Under the pieces are notes generated by a model, which was not told where the DNA came from, did not search any database, and saw only the letters and a program-made list of their open reading frames with translations. Shown piece after piece: positions 14,615 to 15,375 of a DNA stretch of 15,375 nt. The DNA is from Accumulibacter sp. (lineage in GTDB: Bacteria; Pseudomonadota; Gammaproteobacteria; Burkholderiales; Rhodocyclaceae): NCBI GenBank assembly GCA_003538495.1, contig DPSD01000587.1:1-15375 (forward strand), given 5' to 3'. The first letter of the stretch is position 1; every line of letters starts with the position of its first letter. The position numbers and the translations under genes were made by a program.

Positions 14615-15375
14615 TCAGCGACCGGGAAGGCGCATCCCGGACCAGATCTCGTCGAGATCCGGGAAGTTCCATTTGGCCGGGTCTTCGCGACTGACGATCT
14701 TGTACTGGCAACCGGGGCGCGCGAGGTCGACCACTTCCGGGCGGATGCGCGTTTTCGATCGGGTCGAGAAGAAGACCTTGACCTGCGGGTCGAGCAGCGA
14801 CCTGCCGCGTTGCTCGGTAACCACCGCGAGGCGGCCGCAACTCAGCAGCACCAGCGAGCCGATCGGGTAGATGCCGATGCTTCTGACAAATGCCTGGAAG
14901 ACCTTGGCGTCGAAATGACCAGCACTCCACTCGGCCATCTTGCGCAGCGACTCGGCGGGGTCCCAGCCGGCCTTGTAGGGTCTGTTCGAAGTGATCGCGT
15001 CGTAGACATCGCAGACCGCGGACATTCGGGCGAAAGTGCTGATCTCATCGCCTCTGGCGCTTTTCGGGTAGCCCGAGCCATCGATCTTCTCGTGGTGATG
15101 CAGGACCACGTCGAGCGCGACCGGGTCGACCCCGCTGCCCTGGAGCAGCATCCGATACCCTTGCTCGGGATGCGACTTGACGATCGCGAATTCGTCGTCG
15201 GTCAGCTTGCCCGGCTTGTTGAGCACTTCAATGGGTATCACTGCTTTGCCCAGATCGTGGAGCAGGCCGGCGATGCCGGCGGAGCGCGTTTGCTCTTCGT
15301 CGAGGCCGAGCTGTCGGGCGAGCGCTACCATCAGCGCGCAGACCGCCACCGAATGCATGTAGGTGTAATCGTCGG
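14615..15375 (-). CDS. HD-GYP c-di-GMP phosphodiesterase (5' end outside window)
   Basis: The C-terminal 252 or so residues are present and the frame runs off the window edge (DDYTYMHSVAV is preceded by more coding sequence). The HD-GYP domain is clear: LLHDLGK with the metal-binding His-Asp, the KPGKLTDDEF segment, SHPEQGY, HHHEKIDGSGYP and DVYDAITSNRPYK. The GYP motif and these metal ligands are intact, so hydrolysis of cyclic di-GMP to GMP (via pGpG) is expected. The tail (YPIGSLVLLSCGRLAVV) is typical of the group; related proteins have a DUF3391 domain at the missing N-terminus. It converges on the SPFH gene, 204 bases away. Confidence 0.92.
   Translation of the reverse strand, partial: DDYTYMHSVAVCALMVALARQLGLDEEQTRSAGIAGLLHDLGKAVIPIEVLNKPGKLTDDEFAIVKSHPEQGYRMLLQGSGVDPVALDVVLHHHEKIDGSGYPKSARGDEISTFARMSAVCDVYDAITSNRPYKAGWDPAESLRKMAEWSAGHFDAKVFQAFVRSIGIYPIGSLVLLSCGRLAVVTEQRGRSLLDPQVKVFFSTRSKTRIRPEVVDLARPGCQYKIVSREDPAKWNFPDLDEIWSGMRLPGR

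Overview
The window is about 15.4 kb of GC-rich chromosomal DNA. It looks betaproteobacterial, most likely Rhodocyclales and possibly near Candidatus Accumulibacter. That placement is inferred from gene order (glnA, a DUF4124 gene, ntrB, ntrC; birA overlapping coaX), an exported PEP-CTERM protein, and general protein character. I ran no database search. Nearly all of it is ordinary chromosome, with tightly packed genes and no tRNA, rRNA, CRISPR array or intact mobile element.

Left part (1-3366). A decayed serine-recombinase fragment on the minus strand abuts the start of a lutC-like gene on the plus strand. Next come two minus-strand genes: an exported protein of unknown function, and a secreted zinc metalloprotease with a PEP-CTERM sorting tail. 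The protease has a textbook sigma-54 (-24/-12) promoter about 175 bases upstream of its start.

Minus-strand block (3367-6271). nadA (quinolinate synthase), an ArsC/Spx-like reductase and hslO (Hsp33) form a compact run, preceded by a rhodanese-domain gene. Hsp33 lacks two of the four cysteines of its usual zinc redox switch. The ArsC-like protein carries an in-frame 27-bp tandem duplication.

Nitrogen block (6272-11254, plus strand). The glnA control region holds two NtrC-type dyads 30 bp apart, followed by a sigma-54 promoter. Glutamine synthetase follows and ends at a strong intrinsic terminator. Then come an exported DUF4124 protein, the sensor kinase NtrB and the activator NtrC. The sensor, the activator and the promoter they control therefore sit within 5 kb.

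Right part (11314-15375). birA (ligase domain only) overlaps coaX by four bases. A DUF350 membrane protein and an SPFH/SHOCT 'virion core-like' protein follow; this pair resembles part of the PspA-linked membrane-stress operons of other bacteria, without the PspA-like partner here. The window ends inside a minus-strand HD-GYP c-di-GMP phosphodiesterase gene.

I see no convincing wholly new multi-gene system. The best leads are the sigma-54-controlled PEP-CTERM protease, the altered Hsp33 switch, the recombinase relic and the DUF350/SPFH pair.
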